From assembly GCF_030649675.1 (NCBI RefSeq), contig NZ_JAUTDR010000006.1, forward strand, positions 1 to 64,000: a stretch of 64,000 nucleotides of DNA, written 5' to 3'. The stretch is from Haliea sp. E1-2-M8. Lineage in GTDB: Bacteria; Pseudomonadota; Gammaproteobacteria; Pseudomonadales; Halieaceae. The translations under genes and the position numbers were made by a program. This document shows, piece after piece, positions 8,772-17,603 of this stretch; the stretch's first letter is position 1, and every line of letters begins with the position of its first letter. A model generated the notes under the pieces. That model saw nothing but the letters and a program-made list of their open reading frames with translations. It searched no databases and had not been told where the DNA came from.

Positions 8772-9119
8772 ATGAGGGGCGAAAACTTCTTCAAGTGCCT
8801 CGGCAACGAGACCCGCTTGCGCTGTCTGCTGCTGCTGTGGGCGAGGGAGGAGATCTGCGTGTGTGATCTGGCCGATTCCCTGGAGGTTTCCCAGCCGATG
8901 ATTTCCAGGCATCTGGCCCAGCTGCGCGCCTGCAACCTGGTCAGTGACCACCGCGAAGGGCAGTGGGTGTACTACCGGCTCCACGCCGGGCTGGAGCCCT
9001 GGCAGCGCAAGGTACTCGCTGCAACTCGGGAAGGGCTTGGAGCTGGTACCCCTTGTGCAGGGGACCTGCTGCGCCTGCAGGCAATTGAACAACTCAAACG
9101 CGCTGGAGATTGTCGTTAA
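8772..9119 (+). CDS. arsR: ArsR-family arsenite-responsive repressor
   Basis: A 115-residue winged-helix repressor. The N-terminal F-F-K-C-L-G-N-E-T-R-L-R matches the ArsR family, and the metal-sensing motif I-C-V-C-D-L places the two cysteines (C29 and C31) in the recognition-helix region. That is the classical arsenite/antimonite site. It should release DNA on binding trivalent arsenic and derepress the genes that follow. The ATG at 8772 is the only start, since a stop codon lies in frame just upstream; its ribosome binding site (GGAG) is rather far away. It is the first gene of the operon that continues to at least 16142. Confidence 0.9.
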   Translation: MRGENFFKCLGNETRLRCLLLLWAREEICVCDLADSLEVSQPMISRHLAQLRACNLVSDHREGQWVYYRLHAGLEPWQRKVLAATREGLGAGTPCAGDLLRLQAIEQLKRAGDCR

Positions 9120-9200
9120 CGGTTCCTGAGCGCTTGTAGAGAAACCTCTCAGCTGCGCGGGAATGCAATCCAACCCTCGTCATCTGTTACGGAGTTTTGC

Positions 9201-10217
9201 ATGAGCATCAAAATTGGGATAAACGGTTTTGGCCGCATCGGCCGTCTGGCGTTACGCGCTGCATGGGATTGGCCCGAGGTCGAGTTCGTTCATATCAACG
9301 ATCCCGCAGGGGATGCTGCAACCCTGGCGCATTTGCTGACATTCGACTCGGTACACGGCCGCTGGGATTACGAAGCCACCGCCGAAGACAGCGGGATTGT
9401 GGTGGATGGACAGCGCATAGGCATCAGCTGCAACACCCGTATCGAGGAGACCGACTGGTCGGGCTGCGACCTGGTCATCGAGGCCAGCGGCAAGATGAAG
9501 ACGGTCGAAGTGCTCAATGCCTACCTGGCCCAGGGCGTCAAGCGGGTGGTAGTCACCGCGCCGGTAAAGGAGCCGGAAGCACTGAACGTGGTCATGGGTG
9601 TCAATGATCACCTCTATGACCCGCAGACTCACAAGATTGTCACCGCAGCTTCCTGCACCACCAATTGCCTGGCGCCGGTGGTCAAGGTGATCCATGAGAG
9701 CCTGGGCATCCGCCACGGCAGCATGACCACCATCCACAGTGTGACCAACACCCAGACCATTCTCGACGCCCCGCACAAGGATCTGCGCCGCGCCCGCGCC
9801 TGCGGCATGAGCCTGATTCCCACCACTACCGGCTCCGCAACCGCGATCACCGAGATTTTCCCCGAGCTCAAGGGGCGGCTGAACGGCCACGCGGTGCGGG
9901 TGCCGCTGGCCAATGCCTCGCTGACCGACTGTGTGTTCGAAGTGGAGACGGCGACCACTGCTGAAGCCGTCAATCAGCTGCTCAAAACGGCCGCGGAATC
10001 GGGCCCACTGCAGGATATTCTCGGATACGAGGAGCGGCCGCTGGTGTCTATCGATTACAAGACCGACCCGCGCTCGAGCATTATTGATGCCCTGTCGACC
10101 ATGGTGGTCCACGACACCCAGGTAAAAATCTACGCCTGGTACGACAACGAGTGGGGCTACGCCAACCGCACGGCCGAACTGGCGCTGAAAGTCGGGCGCT
10201 CGCACCTGGGCGCCTGA
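9201..10217 (+). CDS. ArsJ-associated glyceraldehyde-3-phosphate dehydrogenase
   Basis: A 338-residue type I GAPDH. It has the NAD-binding [10 protein letters not shown] start, the catalytic A-S-C-T-T-N (C152) and the W-Y-D-N-E-W-G-Y motif near the C terminus. Known ars-operon GAPDH enzymes use arsenate in place of phosphate and make 1-arseno-3-phosphoglycerate, which ArsJ exports. The position, 2 bases ahead of arsJ and 81 bases after arsR, supports that role rather than central glycolysis. GGAG precedes the ATG by seven bases. Confidence 0.92.
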   Translation: MSIKIGINGFGRIGRLALRAAWDWPEVEFVHINDPAGDAATLAHLLTFDSVHGRWDYEATAEDSGIVVDGQRIGISCNTRIEETDWSGCDLVIEASGKMKTVEVLNAYLAQGVKRVVVTAPVKEPEALNVVMGVNDHLYDPQTHKIVTAASCTTNCLAPVVKVIHESLGIRHGSMTTIHSVTNTQTILDAPHKDLRRARACGMSLIPTTTGSATAITEIFPELKGRLNGHAVRVPLANASLTDCVFEVETATTAEAVNQLLKTAAESGPLQDILGYEERPLVSIDYKTDPRSSIIDALSTMVVHDTQVKIYAWYDNEWGYANRTAELALKVGRSHLGA

Positions 10218-10219
10218 CC

Positions 10220-11452
10220 ATGCTGGGCCACCTCTCTCCCGAAATCCGTCAGTACCTGGTGGTCACCGGCAACTACTGGGCTTTCACCCTGACTGATGGC
10301 GCCCTGCGCATGCTGGTAGTGCTGCACTTCCATGGGCTGGGTTATTCGCCGTTGGAAATTGCACTGCTGTTTCTGTTCTACGAAATCTTCGGGGTGATCA
10401 CCAACCTGGTGGGGGGCTGGCTCGGCGCGCATGTGGGCCTCAACCGCACCATGAATGTCGGGCTGGCGCTGCAGGTTATCGCCCTGGCCATGCTGCTGGT
10501 GCCCGCGGCCCTTTTGACCGTGCCCTGGGTCATGGCGGCCCAGGCGCTGTCCGGCATCGCCAAGGACCTGAACAAAATGAGTGCCAAGAGTTCGATCAAG
10601 CTGCTGGTGCCAGCCGATTCGCAGGGCACGCTGTACAAGTGGGTGGCCATTCTCACTGGGTCGAAGAACGCCCTCAAGGGGGCGGGCTTTTTCCTCGGCG
10701 GGGTGCTGCTGATGTGGCTGGGCTTTGCCGGCGCCGTGGGGGCGATGGCGGTCGCCCTGGCGCTGGTCTGGTTGGCAAGCCTGGTATTCCTGAAAAAGGA
10801 TCTGGGCAAGGCGAAGAACAAGCCGAGATTCCGCGAAATCCTGTCCAAGAGCCGCGCCATCAACATTCTTTCGGCGGCTCGGATGCTGCTGTTCGGCGCC
10901 CGGGATGTCTGGTTCGTGGTGGCCCTGCCAGTATTCCTGTCGCAAACCCTGGGCTGGAACCATAGCCAGACGGGTGGCTTTCTCGCTGTCTGGGTCATCG
11001 GCTACGGAGCGGTGCAAGCGATCGCCCCGCGGATTACGGGAAGCGTTAAAGGGTCGGTTCCGGATGGGCGATCAGCTACCCTGTGGGCAGCCAGCCTGGC
11101 ACTGTTGCCCGCAGTGATCGCGTTGGGCCTGGGAGCAGGAATCAATCCCACCATGGTCCTGATTGGCGGCCTGCTCCTGTTCGGCGTGCTGTTCGCGATC
11201 AACTCCTCGCTGCACAGCTATCTTATAGTGAGTTATGCGGGCAGAGACGGCGTGTCGCTGGATGTCGGTTTCTACTACATGGCCAACGCCATGGGGCGGC
11301 TGATCGGTACGGTGCTGTCGGGCTGGGTGTTCCAATTGGCTGGTCAGGGAACGGCCGGGTTGGCTGCCTGCCTGTGGATTTCCGCAGCGATGCTGGTAGC
11401 AACGGTCATTATTTCCCTCTGGCTGCCCGGAGCAAGAAGGAGTGCACCATGA
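10220..11452 (+). CDS. arsJ: Organoarsenical efflux permease ArsJ
   Basis: A 410-residue major facilitator superfamily transporter with about eleven or twelve hydrophobic segments. It begins [12 protein letters not shown] and carries the [10 protein letters not shown] loop typical of ArsJ. ArsJ exports 1-arseno-3-phosphoglycerate, which then breaks down outside the cell. The start at 10220 lies 2 bases after the GAPDH stop, and the last bases overlap the acr3 start as ATGA. This tight coupling gives the arsenate-detoxifying pair directly. Confidence 0.92.
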   Translation: MLGHLSPEIRQYLVVTGNYWAFTLTDGALRMLVVLHFHGLGYSPLEIALLFLFYEIFGVITNLVGGWLGAHVGLNRTMNVGLALQVIALAMLLVPAALLTVPWVMAAQALSGIAKDLNKMSAKSSIKLLVPADSQGTLYKWVAILTGSKNALKGAGFFLGGVLLMWLGFAGAVGAMAVALALVWLASLVFLKKDLGKAKNKPRFREILSKSRAINILSAARMLLFGARDVWFVVALPVFLSQTLGWNHSQTGGFLAVWVIGYGAVQAIAPRITGSVKGSVPDGRSATLWAASLALLPAVIALGLGAGINPTMVLIGGLLLFGVLFAINSSLHSYLIVSYAGRDGVSLDVGFYYMANAMGRLIGTVLSGWVFQLAGQGTAGLAACLWISAAMLVATVIISLWLPGARRSAP

Positions 11453-12534
11453 GTCTGTTTGAGCGCTATCTTTCCTTGTGGGTGTTGCTCTGTATTGTCG
11501 CGGGCATCACCTTGGGCACCCTGCTACCGGATGCCTTTCAGATGCTTGCCGGGCTGGAGTATGGCTCGGTCAACTTTGTTGTTGCGGTACTGATCTGGTT
11601 CATGGTGTACCCCATGATGGTGTCGGTGGATTTCACCAGCCTGAGGCACATTCACAAGCGTCCCAAAGGCCTGGTGATCACTCTGGTGGTCAACTGGCTG
11701 ATCAAGCCGTTCACCATGGCGGCGCTGGGCGTGTTGTTCTTTGAGGTGGTATTCGCCGATCTGGTCGACCCGGCCAACGCGAGCCAATATATCGCCGGCA
11801 TGATTCTCCTGGGAGCGGCTCCCTGTACCGCGATGGTATTTATCTGGTCACAGCTGACGCGGGGGGACGCCAATTACACCCTGGTTCAGGTTGCTCTCAA
11901 CGACGTCATCATGATTTTCGCGTTTGCGCCGATTGTTGCTCTGCTGCTGGGTGTAACCGACATCAACGTGCCCTGGACAACCCTGCTGTTGTCGGTGGTG
12001 CTGTATGTGGTCATTCCGCTGGTGGCTGGCGCCCTTACCCGGATGCGTCTGGTCCGCAATGCCGGCCCCGGGGCGCAGGGTGAAGCTCAGGTATCGCGCT
12101 TTACCTCGAGCATCAAGCCGCTGTCGGTATTGGGGCTGCTGGCGACGGTGGTACTGCTGTTCGGCTTTCAGGGACAGATTATTCTCGATCAGCCAGTGTT
12201 GATTGCGTTGATTGCTGTGCCTCTGCTGATTCAGTCCTACGGGATCTTTGCCATTGCTTACGCGGCAGCCTACTTGTGGCGGGTGCCGTTCAACGTTGCG
12301 GCTCCCTGTGCCCTGATTGGCACCTCCAATTTTTTCGAGCTGGCGGTGGCCGTGGCCATTGGGCTGTTCGGTCTCAATTCCGGCGCTGCTTTGGTGACCG
12401 TCGTCGGTGTGCTGGTAGAGGTGCCGGTGATGCTTTCTTTGGTAGCCTTCGCCAATCGCACCAGTCACTGGTTCCCCGCTGCGGAAAAGAGTCGCGCAGC
12501 CGGCGCTGCTTCACCTGCTAAGGAGAAAGTCTGA
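11449..12534 (+). CDS. acr3: ACR3-family arsenite efflux transporter
   Basis: A 361-residue integral membrane protein with ten predicted hydrophobic segments. The conserved [13 protein letters not shown] segment carries the ACR3 cysteine (C126) needed for arsenite transport, followed by the family sequence [12 protein letters not shown]. It expels arsenite using the proton motive force. AAGGAG at 11437-11442 is six bases from the ATG, and the start overlaps the arsJ stop. Together with GAPDH/ArsJ the operon handles both arsenite and arsenate. No arsC arsenate reductase is seen in the window. Confidence 0.93.
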   Translation: MSLFERYLSLWVLLCIVAGITLGTLLPDAFQMLAGLEYGSVNFVVAVLIWFMVYPMMVSVDFTSLRHIHKRPKGLVITLVVNWLIKPFTMAALGVLFFEVVFADLVDPANASQYIAGMILLGAAPCTAMVFIWSQLTRGDANYTLVQVALNDVIMIFAFAPIVALLLGVTDINVPWTTLLLSVVLYVVIPLVAGALTRMRLVRNAGPGAQGEAQVSRFTSSIKPLSVLGLLATVVLLFGFQGQIILDQPVLIALIAVPLLIQSYGIFAIAYAAAYLWRVPFNVAAPCALIGTSNFFELAVAVAIGLFGLNSGAALVTVVGVLVEVPVMLSLVAFANRTSHWFPAAEKSRAAGAASPAKEKV

Positions 12535-13400
12535 TGTTCACGTCCGCACTGGTTGCCCTGGATTTATCTCCAGCCGAAGAACCGATTCTCGACTGCCTGC
12601 CCGACCTCCTCGAGTGGGGAGTCAGCAAGGTCACTCTCGGCCATGTGATTCCGGTGGGTTATAACCAGTTTGCCGGCTACGGTCATGAAGATGACTACCG
12701 GGCCTGGCTGGAAAAGTGTGCTGTGCCACTGCGCGAATCGGGTTTGGATGTCGCGATTGTTGTACGTAGCGCGGGTGCAGTGGCTGATGAATTACTGGCC
12801 GTCGCTGCGGATGTCGAGGCCGACCTTGTCGTTATCGGCTCGCGCGGACAAAGCCGGGTTCGCAGCCTGTTCATTGGCAGTGTCGCCCGCGACGTGCTGC
12901 GCAAGACGACGCGGCCGGTTCTCATGGAGTGGGTGGAACCCAGCGCCGACAAGACCCGGGAGCACTGTGAGGCCGTTTGCAAGAAAGCTCTTGCGCATGT
13001 GCTGCTGGCCACGGACCTGTCCAAGCATGCCGCGAGAGCGGAAAGCGCTTTCATCGAACTGGCGGGCAGGGCGGGGCAAAGTGATCTGCTCACTGTTTTA
13101 ACCCCGGATGTCCTGGACGGGACGCCCGCCTTGCCCGTTATGGTCGCCGCGGCACTTGACGACATTCGCAAGCGGCTGCCGCCGCAGGCGACACAGGGCA
13201 AGCCACTGATCGAAGAGGGCAAGCCCTGTGACACCATCGCTCATGTCGCTGAGGAACGTGAGTGCACCCTGATTATTATCGGCAAACACGGTCAGGGCTG
13301 GCTGGAAAGCACAGTCATCGGTTCCACCGCTGCAAGACTCTGCGAAACCGCTCGTCGCCCGGTACTGATGGTGCCCATCAAGGAGCAGGAGCGCATATGA
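12534..13400 (+). CDS. Tandem universal stress protein
   Basis: A 288-residue cytoplasmic protein with two UspA domains. The first (about 1-140) ends with V-V-I-G-S-R-G-Q-S-R-V and F-I-G-S-V-A, and the second (about 155-285) with I-I-G-K-H-G-Q-G-W and V-I-G-S-T-A. Both match the G-2x-G-9x-G-S/T ATP-binding pattern. The start overlaps the acr3 stop (TGATG) and the stop overlaps the next small frame (ATGA). The gene is therefore an integral part of the arsenic operon. Its task there is unknown. Confidence 0.88.
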   Translation: MFTSALVALDLSPAEEPILDCLPDLLEWGVSKVTLGHVIPVGYNQFAGYGHEDDYRAWLEKCAVPLRESGLDVAIVVRSAGAVADELLAVAADVEADLVVIGSRGQSRVRSLFIGSVARDVLRKTTRPVLMEWVEPSADKTREHCEAVCKKALAHVLLATDLSKHAARAESAFIELAGRAGQSDLLTVLTPDVLDGTPALPVMVAAALDDIRKRLPPQATQGKPLIEEGKPCDTIAHVAEERECTLIIIGKHGQGWLESTVIGSTAARLCETARRPVLMVPIKEQERI

Positions 13401-13429
13401 CAGCCACCATGGGTGCGCAGGAGGCCATC

Positions 13430-13516
13430 ATGACAACTGATTTAAAGGAAATCGATGACACGATACTGGTGAGCTCTGACTCGCTTACCGATCACTGCTT
13501 GAGGGAGTCGCCGTGA
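13430..13516 (+). CDS. Putative 28-residue microprotein in the ars operon
   Basis: A very short frame between the stress protein and ATP-grasp genes. AGGAGG at 13419-13424 is a near-perfect Shine-Dalgarno five bases before the ATG at 13430. The product has 28 residues, is acidic and begins M-T-T-D-L-K-E-I-D-D. An alternative start at 13397 in the same frame overlaps the usp stop (ATGA) and would give 39 residues. The stop overlaps the GTG start of the next gene (GTGA). This placement suggests either a real small protein or a translational coupling device. No family is recognised. Confidence 0.5.
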   Translation: MTTDLKEIDDTILVSSDSLTDHCLRESP

Positions 13517-14823
13517 GTGGACTGGCAGGTCTCAATCAACAGTGCTTTTGCTTGAGCCTTGATGAGGGCGCACTAAGCCGGGCGCTGGAAACGGAGCTGG
13601 GCGAGCAGGGCCTCTACCAATTGACCCGTGAACGCTGCCCCTATCTCTTTTCAGCGCAGCCGGTGTTTGTCGCAGATGACCACATCCGGCGCATGAACGC
13701 CGTTATTGGCGCAGTCGAAACCGTGGTCAAATCCAGTCAATGGCGGGATAGGGTGCTTGACTCCGCACCAGCCATTGCCCGTCACCACCCCGGTGGTGCC
13801 AGGGGCGTCTTCATGGGGTACGACTTTCATATCGGCCCCGATTCGGTCGGGCTGATAGAAATCAATACCAACGCCGGCGGAGCCCTGCTCAATGCGGTGC
13901 TGGCCCGCGCCCAGCGCGCCTGCTGCCCGGAAGTGGCCGACCTGGTTCCGAACGCGGCGACCGCCCTGCAACTGGAGCAGTCCATTGTTGCCATGTTTCG
14001 GCGGGAGTGGGAGCTTTCGGGTCATGACCGGCCATTGCGGTCCATCGCGATTGTCGATGAAAACCCGATGGAGCAATATCTGTATCCGGAATTCGTTCTG
14101 TTCCGGCAACTGTTCCAGCGCTGCGGAATCGACGCGGTGATCGTGACGCCGGAGCAACTGCGCTTCGGGAATGGCGCACTCTGGGCTGGGTCCAGGCCCA
14201 TCGATCTGGTCTACAACCGGCTGACAGATTTTCTGCTTGAGCAGAACGGCGTAGCAGCCATTCGCGAAGCCTACCTGGCAAACGCAGTGGTACTGACGCC
14301 TCATCCACAGACCCATGCTCTCTATGCCGACAAGCGCAATCTGGCACTGCTTACTGACCCGCTGGAACTGGACGCCATGCAGGTTCCTGACAGCCTGCAA
14401 CAGATACTCTTGCAAGGTATTCCCCACACGGAGATCGTCGACCCCGCCCACGCCGATCGCCTGTGGGCTGAACGCAAACGACTGTTTTTCAAGCCCGCAA
14501 GCGGTTATGGAAGCAAGGCCGCCTGGCGCGGCGACAAGATCACCAAACGAGTATGGAGTGAAGTGCTGGCGGGCGAATACGTCGCCCAGGCCTTGGTCGC
14601 CCCGGGAGAGCGCTTCGCCCTGGGAGAAACCACTCCGCTGGTGTTCAAGTACGATCTGCGCAACTATGTTTACGATGGCGCGGTGCAGTGGGTGGCAGCG
14701 CGATTGTACCAGGGTCAGACTACCAACTTCCGCACCCCGGGTGGCGGTTTCGCTCCGGTGTACCAAGGGCAATCCGATTGCACGGAATCCGCTAGCACTA
14801 CTTGTCAATGGAGCACAGAATGA
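13513..14823 (+). CDS. ATP-grasp-like ligase of unknown substrate
   Basis: A 436-residue protein. The F-F-K-P-A-S-G-Y-G-S-K-A-A block near residue 325, followed by E-Y-V-A-Q, resembles the ATP-binding K-P-x-x-G-Y-G-G-K of circularly permuted ATP-grasp enzymes. An L-I-E-I-N-T-N-A-G-G block near residue 115 resembles the metal-binding end of the fold. The C-terminal Q-T-T-N-F-R-T-P-G-G-G-F-A is strongly patterned. Such enzymes usually join an acid to an amine or thiol, so a peptide or thiol ligase is possible, but the substrate cannot be read from the sequence. The start is a GTG overlapping the previous stop, and its own stop overlaps the next ATG. Its presence in an arsenic operon suggests a role in thiol or stress chemistry. 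Confidence 0.6.
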   Translation: MSGLAGLNQQCFCLSLDEGALSRALETELGEQGLYQLTRERCPYLFSAQPVFVADDHIRRMNAVIGAVETVVKSSQWRDRVLDSAPAIARHHPGGARGVFMGYDFHIGPDSVGLIEINTNAGGALLNAVLARAQRACCPEVADLVPNAATALQLEQSIVAMFRREWELSGHDRPLRSIAIVDENPMEQYLYPEFVLFRQLFQRCGIDAVIVTPEQLRFGNGALWAGSRPIDLVYNRLTDFLLEQNGVAAIREAYLANAVVLTPHPQTHALYADKRNLALLTDPLELDAMQVPDSLQQILLQGIPHTEIVDPAHADRLWAERKRLFFKPASGYGSKAAWRGDKITKRVWSEVLAGEYVAQALVAPGERFALGETTPLVFKYDLRNYVYDGAVQWVAARLYQGQTTNFRTPGGGFAPVYQGQSDCTESASTTCQWSTE

Positions 14824-15278
14824 GAATCGAATCTATCGAAACACTGATCGATTGGACCAGGGAGGTCCATTTTCATTTGGCCAAAGCCCTTGCGGCAGGT
14901 CAGCAAATCCAGCAGGAGGAACGAGCGAGAGAGCTGCTGGAATATCTTCAGCAACAGGAAACCGAGCTGGGAAAAATGGTTGCCGGTTTTGAAGAGCAGG
15001 CAGATCCCAAAGCCTTGCACACCATGGTCTACGACTATGAAGTGCACTCGCCGCTTGAAATCGACCGCCTCTCCGACAAGCCCTATGGAACCATGACCTA
15101 CGATGCCATTGCCGCGGATGTCTTTGCCAGCCACCAGCAGATCCAGGAGCTCTACCGCTATCTGCTCGGTCGCTCCGCCATTCCCGAGGAACAGGAGTTG
15201 CTGGAAGCGCTGTTGGGCGTTGAGGAGCACGAAACCATGCAGCTGTCCCAGCAGATCAATCGCGGCCGGGATATCTGA
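14820..15278 (+). CDS. Helical ferritin-like protein, unknown function
   Basis: A 152-residue, almost wholly helical protein. ATG at 14820 is chosen because it overlaps the previous stop as ATGA and has GGAG six bases upstream; an ATG at 14808 has no such site. Helices carry E and H residues in spacing that recalls ferritin-like or rubrerythrin-like four-helix bundles, for example T-R-E-V-H-F-H-L near the N terminus, Q-Q-Q-E-T-E-L, and E-E-H-E-T-M near the C terminus. A di-iron site is possible but not demonstrated. It is coupled to the ATP-grasp-like gene and is followed after 24 bases by the monooxygenase gene. Confidence 0.5.
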   Translation: MRIESIETLIDWTREVHFHLAKALAAGQQIQQEERARELLEYLQQQETELGKMVAGFEEQADPKALHTMVYDYEVHSPLEIDRLSDKPYGTMTYDAIAADVFASHQQIQELYRYLLGRSAIPEEQELLEALLGVEEHETMQLSQQINRGRDI

Positions 15279-15302
15279 ATCCGGGTTCGGGAGTATTGTG
15301 CA

Positions 15303-16142
15303 ATGGGGACCAAGCTCTTCGACGTGATCATTATTGGCGGTGGCCAGGCGGCGCTCGCGGTAGGATATCTTCTCACGAAGGCGTCACTGGACTTTATACT
15401 CCTTGACGATCAGCACGAGCCCGGTGGTGCATGGCTCCACGCCTGGGAGTCCCTGCGGCTGTTTTCGCCCGCCACCCTCAGCTCGCTGCCGGGAATCATG
15501 CTGCAGCAACGCGACGATGCGGGGTTTCCCCATCGAGACGATGTGCTCCCCTATTTGCGTCGCTATGAAGAGCGCTACCAACTGCCGGTTTATCGCCCCC
15601 ACCATGTCGACAAGGTCATGCGGGATGCGGAGAACAACTGTTTTTTGGTGTCCGACGGCACGTACCAGTGGCGAACTCGCGCCGTGGTCAGCGCTACCGG
15701 CACCTGGAGCCACGCCTTTACCCCCAGTTATCCCGGGCAGGAACACTTCCGGGGGAAACAGCTGCACTCGGCACAGTATCGAGAGCCCAATCAATTCAAG
15801 GGCCAGCGTGTGCTGGTCGTTGGTGGCGGCAACTCCGGAGCGCAGATCCTGGCAGAAGTCGCCGAGGTGGCGAACGCCTCGTGGGTAACCCTGTCGGATC
15901 CCGTGTTCCTGCCCGACGATGTGGATGGCCGTGTGTTGTTCGAGCGGGCGACCGCCAGGCTCAAGGGGGATGCAGAGGGTGCTACTGTGGGCGGCATCGG
16001 CGACATTGTCATGGTGCCACCGGTCAAGGCCGCACGGGACAAGGGCATTCTTGCCAGCACGAGGCCGTTTACCGCGTTCACCGAATCGGGTGTTGTGTGG
16101 CCGGATGGATCAGCGGAAGACATTGACGCTGTCATCAGCTGA
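15303..16142 (+). CDS. Flavin monooxygenase, ArsO-like, C-terminally truncated
   Basis: A 279-residue NAD(P)/FAD-dependent oxidoreductase. The FAD site I-I-I-G-G-G-Q-A-A-L-A-V-G-Y is at residues 9-22, a middle V-S-A-T-G-T-W motif follows, and the NADPH site V-V-G-G-G-N-S-G-A is near residue 180. It resembles the ArsO flavoproteins found in ars operons. Family members usually run to about 350 residues with a conserved W-C-T-G-F-R block after D-A-V-I. Here the frame stops right after D-A-V-I-S, so about 70 residues are missing and no remnant is seen downstream. It may be inactive. The position directly after the coupled ars genes supports a former arsenic role. Confidence 0.7.
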   Translation: MGTKLFDVIIIGGGQAALAVGYLLTKASLDFILLDDQHEPGGAWLHAWESLRLFSPATLSSLPGIMLQQRDDAGFPHRDDVLPYLRRYEERYQLPVYRPHHVDKVMRDAENNCFLVSDGTYQWRTRAVVSATGTWSHAFTPSYPGQEHFRGKQLHSAQYREPNQFKGQRVLVVGGGNSGAQILAEVAEVANASWVTLSDPVFLPDDVDGRVLFERATARLKGDAEGATVGGIGDIVMVPPVKAARDKGILASTRPFTAFTESGVVWPDGSAEDIDAVIS

Positions 16143-16230
16143 TTACATATTTGGATGACGTGGGGCAGAAATAAACGCGTAACAATGGGCGGTGCCTGTC
16201 ACACAGGTGTCGTGAATCGTGAGGTTGGCC

Positions 16231-16566
16231 ATGGAAAAAATACAGCTTGATAAGTTTTACGAGCAGCTGTGTCAGATGCGCGCAGAGATGCTGTCAAGGC
16301 GTGAAGTCTCCCGGGAGGCAGCCGGTACGGTGACACTAGACCAGACTTCCGTCGGTCGCCTGTCGCGCATGGATGCGCTGCAGTCCCAGCAAATGGCCAT
16401 CGAGGTGCAGCGTCGCAAGGAACAGATGCTGACCCGTATCGAGGGTGCAATCAGGCGCATCGACAAGGGCGAATTCGGGGAATGTTTTGAGTGTGGAGAG
16501 GATATCAGTCTGGCCCGCTTGCGTGTCGACCCTACGGTGACACGCTGCATTAGCTGCCAGAAATAG
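16231..16566 (+). CDS. DksA/TraR-family zinc-finger protein
   Basis: A 111-residue protein. ATG at 16231 has GAGG six bases upstream. An N-terminal helical part is followed by the C4 zinc finger C-F-E-C-G-E-D-I then C-I-S-C-Q-K at the C terminus, and the R-I-D-K-G-E-F-G motif before it is typical. DksA relatives bind in the secondary channel of RNA polymerase and modulate initiation; short stand-alone members are common near mobile or stress genes. It lacks the length of housekeeping DksA (about 150 residues). It sits between a truncated monooxygenase and a broken symporter, so the local junctions look rearranged. Confidence 0.8.
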   Translation: MEKIQLDKFYEQLCQMRAEMLSRREVSREAAGTVTLDQTSVGRLSRMDALQSQQMAIEVQRRKEQMLTRIEGAIRRIDKGEFGECFECGEDISLARLRVDPTVTRCISCQK

Positions 16567-16579
16567 CGGGGCTCCCGGT

Positions 16580-17573
16580 GTGACCCCAACAGTCATCGCA
16601 TTCCTGCTCTGTCTTGCCGGTTTTGTGCTGATCGGCGTATTGTCCCACCGTTACGCGCAAAGCAGCTGCCGGTGGCATTCGCGCCGCAATCTGGACCGAT
16701 GCCGCACAGGCGATAGTGATGATCGTGGCCATGTTCCTGATGCTGTGGGTGGCTGTAGACCATCTGGGCGGATTGAGTGCCACCTGGCAGCAGCTCAACC
16801 AGGTGTCTCCCGACTACATGGATGTGTGGCCTGGCGCCGTGGTGGGGCTGGCCAGTCCCTGGGGTCCGACGCTCTTTATCGTGGGTTGGCTGTTCGCCGG
16901 TTTCAGCGTCATCGGCCAGCCTCACATCATGATACGTTTCATGTCGCTGGATTCGGCGGCCAGCACCAATCGCGCACGACTCTACTACTACGCCTGGTAT
17001 GTGGCCTTCTATCTGGCGGCCAATAGCGTGGGCCTCCTCTCGCGCCTGCTGATTCCGGAGTCGGATTCCTTTGACCCTGAGCTGGCGTTGCCGACCATGG
17101 CGCTGGATCTGTTGCCACCGGTGCTGGTTGGCCTGGTGCTGGCCGGGGTGTTTGCCGCCACTATCTCCACGGGCGACTCCCTGGTGCTGACCTGCTCGGC
17201 CGCGTTGACCGAGGACGCGATGGGCAAGACCCAGAAGTTGTGGCGGGTGAAGACGGCGACGGTGACGGTGGTGGCACTGGCGTTGGGGATCGCCCTGTCC
17301 GGGCCGCAGAACGTGTTTGATCTGGTGGTGGTTTCCTGGGGCGTGCTGGGCGCCACCTTCGCGCCATTGCTGCTGGTCTACATATTCGGCTATCGCCCTG
17401 GCGAGGGGCTCGCTTTCGTGATGGTGCTCGCCGCCCTGGTGGCGGTCTATGGCTGGACGCGGATTCCTTTGCTGACTGAATACTACGAGGGCATGTTCGG
17501 CATCATCGTCGGGCTGGCGGTATTTGCCCTGGGACGCATGCTCGGGTTCTGTGGGCCGCGCAAGCGGGTGTAA
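16580..17573 (+). pseudogene. Sodium/solute symporter (PutP-like) pseudogene with internal deletion
   Basis: The first 26 codons from a GTG at 16580 encode the first membrane helix of a sodium/proline symporter-like protein, ending near S-H-R-Y-A-Q. At about 16655-16665 the homology jumps, in another frame, to a later helix (A-A-G-G-I-R-A-A-I-W-T-D-A-A-Q), which then stays open to 17573. Between the two, roughly 140 residues (the next helices and the sodium-site loop) are absent. A normal relative has about 490-500 residues. An internal ATG at 16716 could still make a 285-residue fragment, but it would lack the N-terminal helices and is unlikely to transport. This is a deletion plus frameshift. 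Confidence 0.75.
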
Positions 17574-17603
17574 CTGCCGCTTGCGCCACTTCCGCTGTCC
17601 TCC

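Noticed and set aside
9252-10205. 317-codon minus-strand frame opposite the GAPDH gene
   Set aside because: It has no recognisable domain and mirrors GAPDH, whose motifs are unmistakable.
13651-14808. 385-codon minus-strand frame opposite the ATP-grasp-like gene
   Set aside because: The plus-strand frame is coupled to both neighbours by start/stop overlaps; the minus frame has no ribosome binding site.
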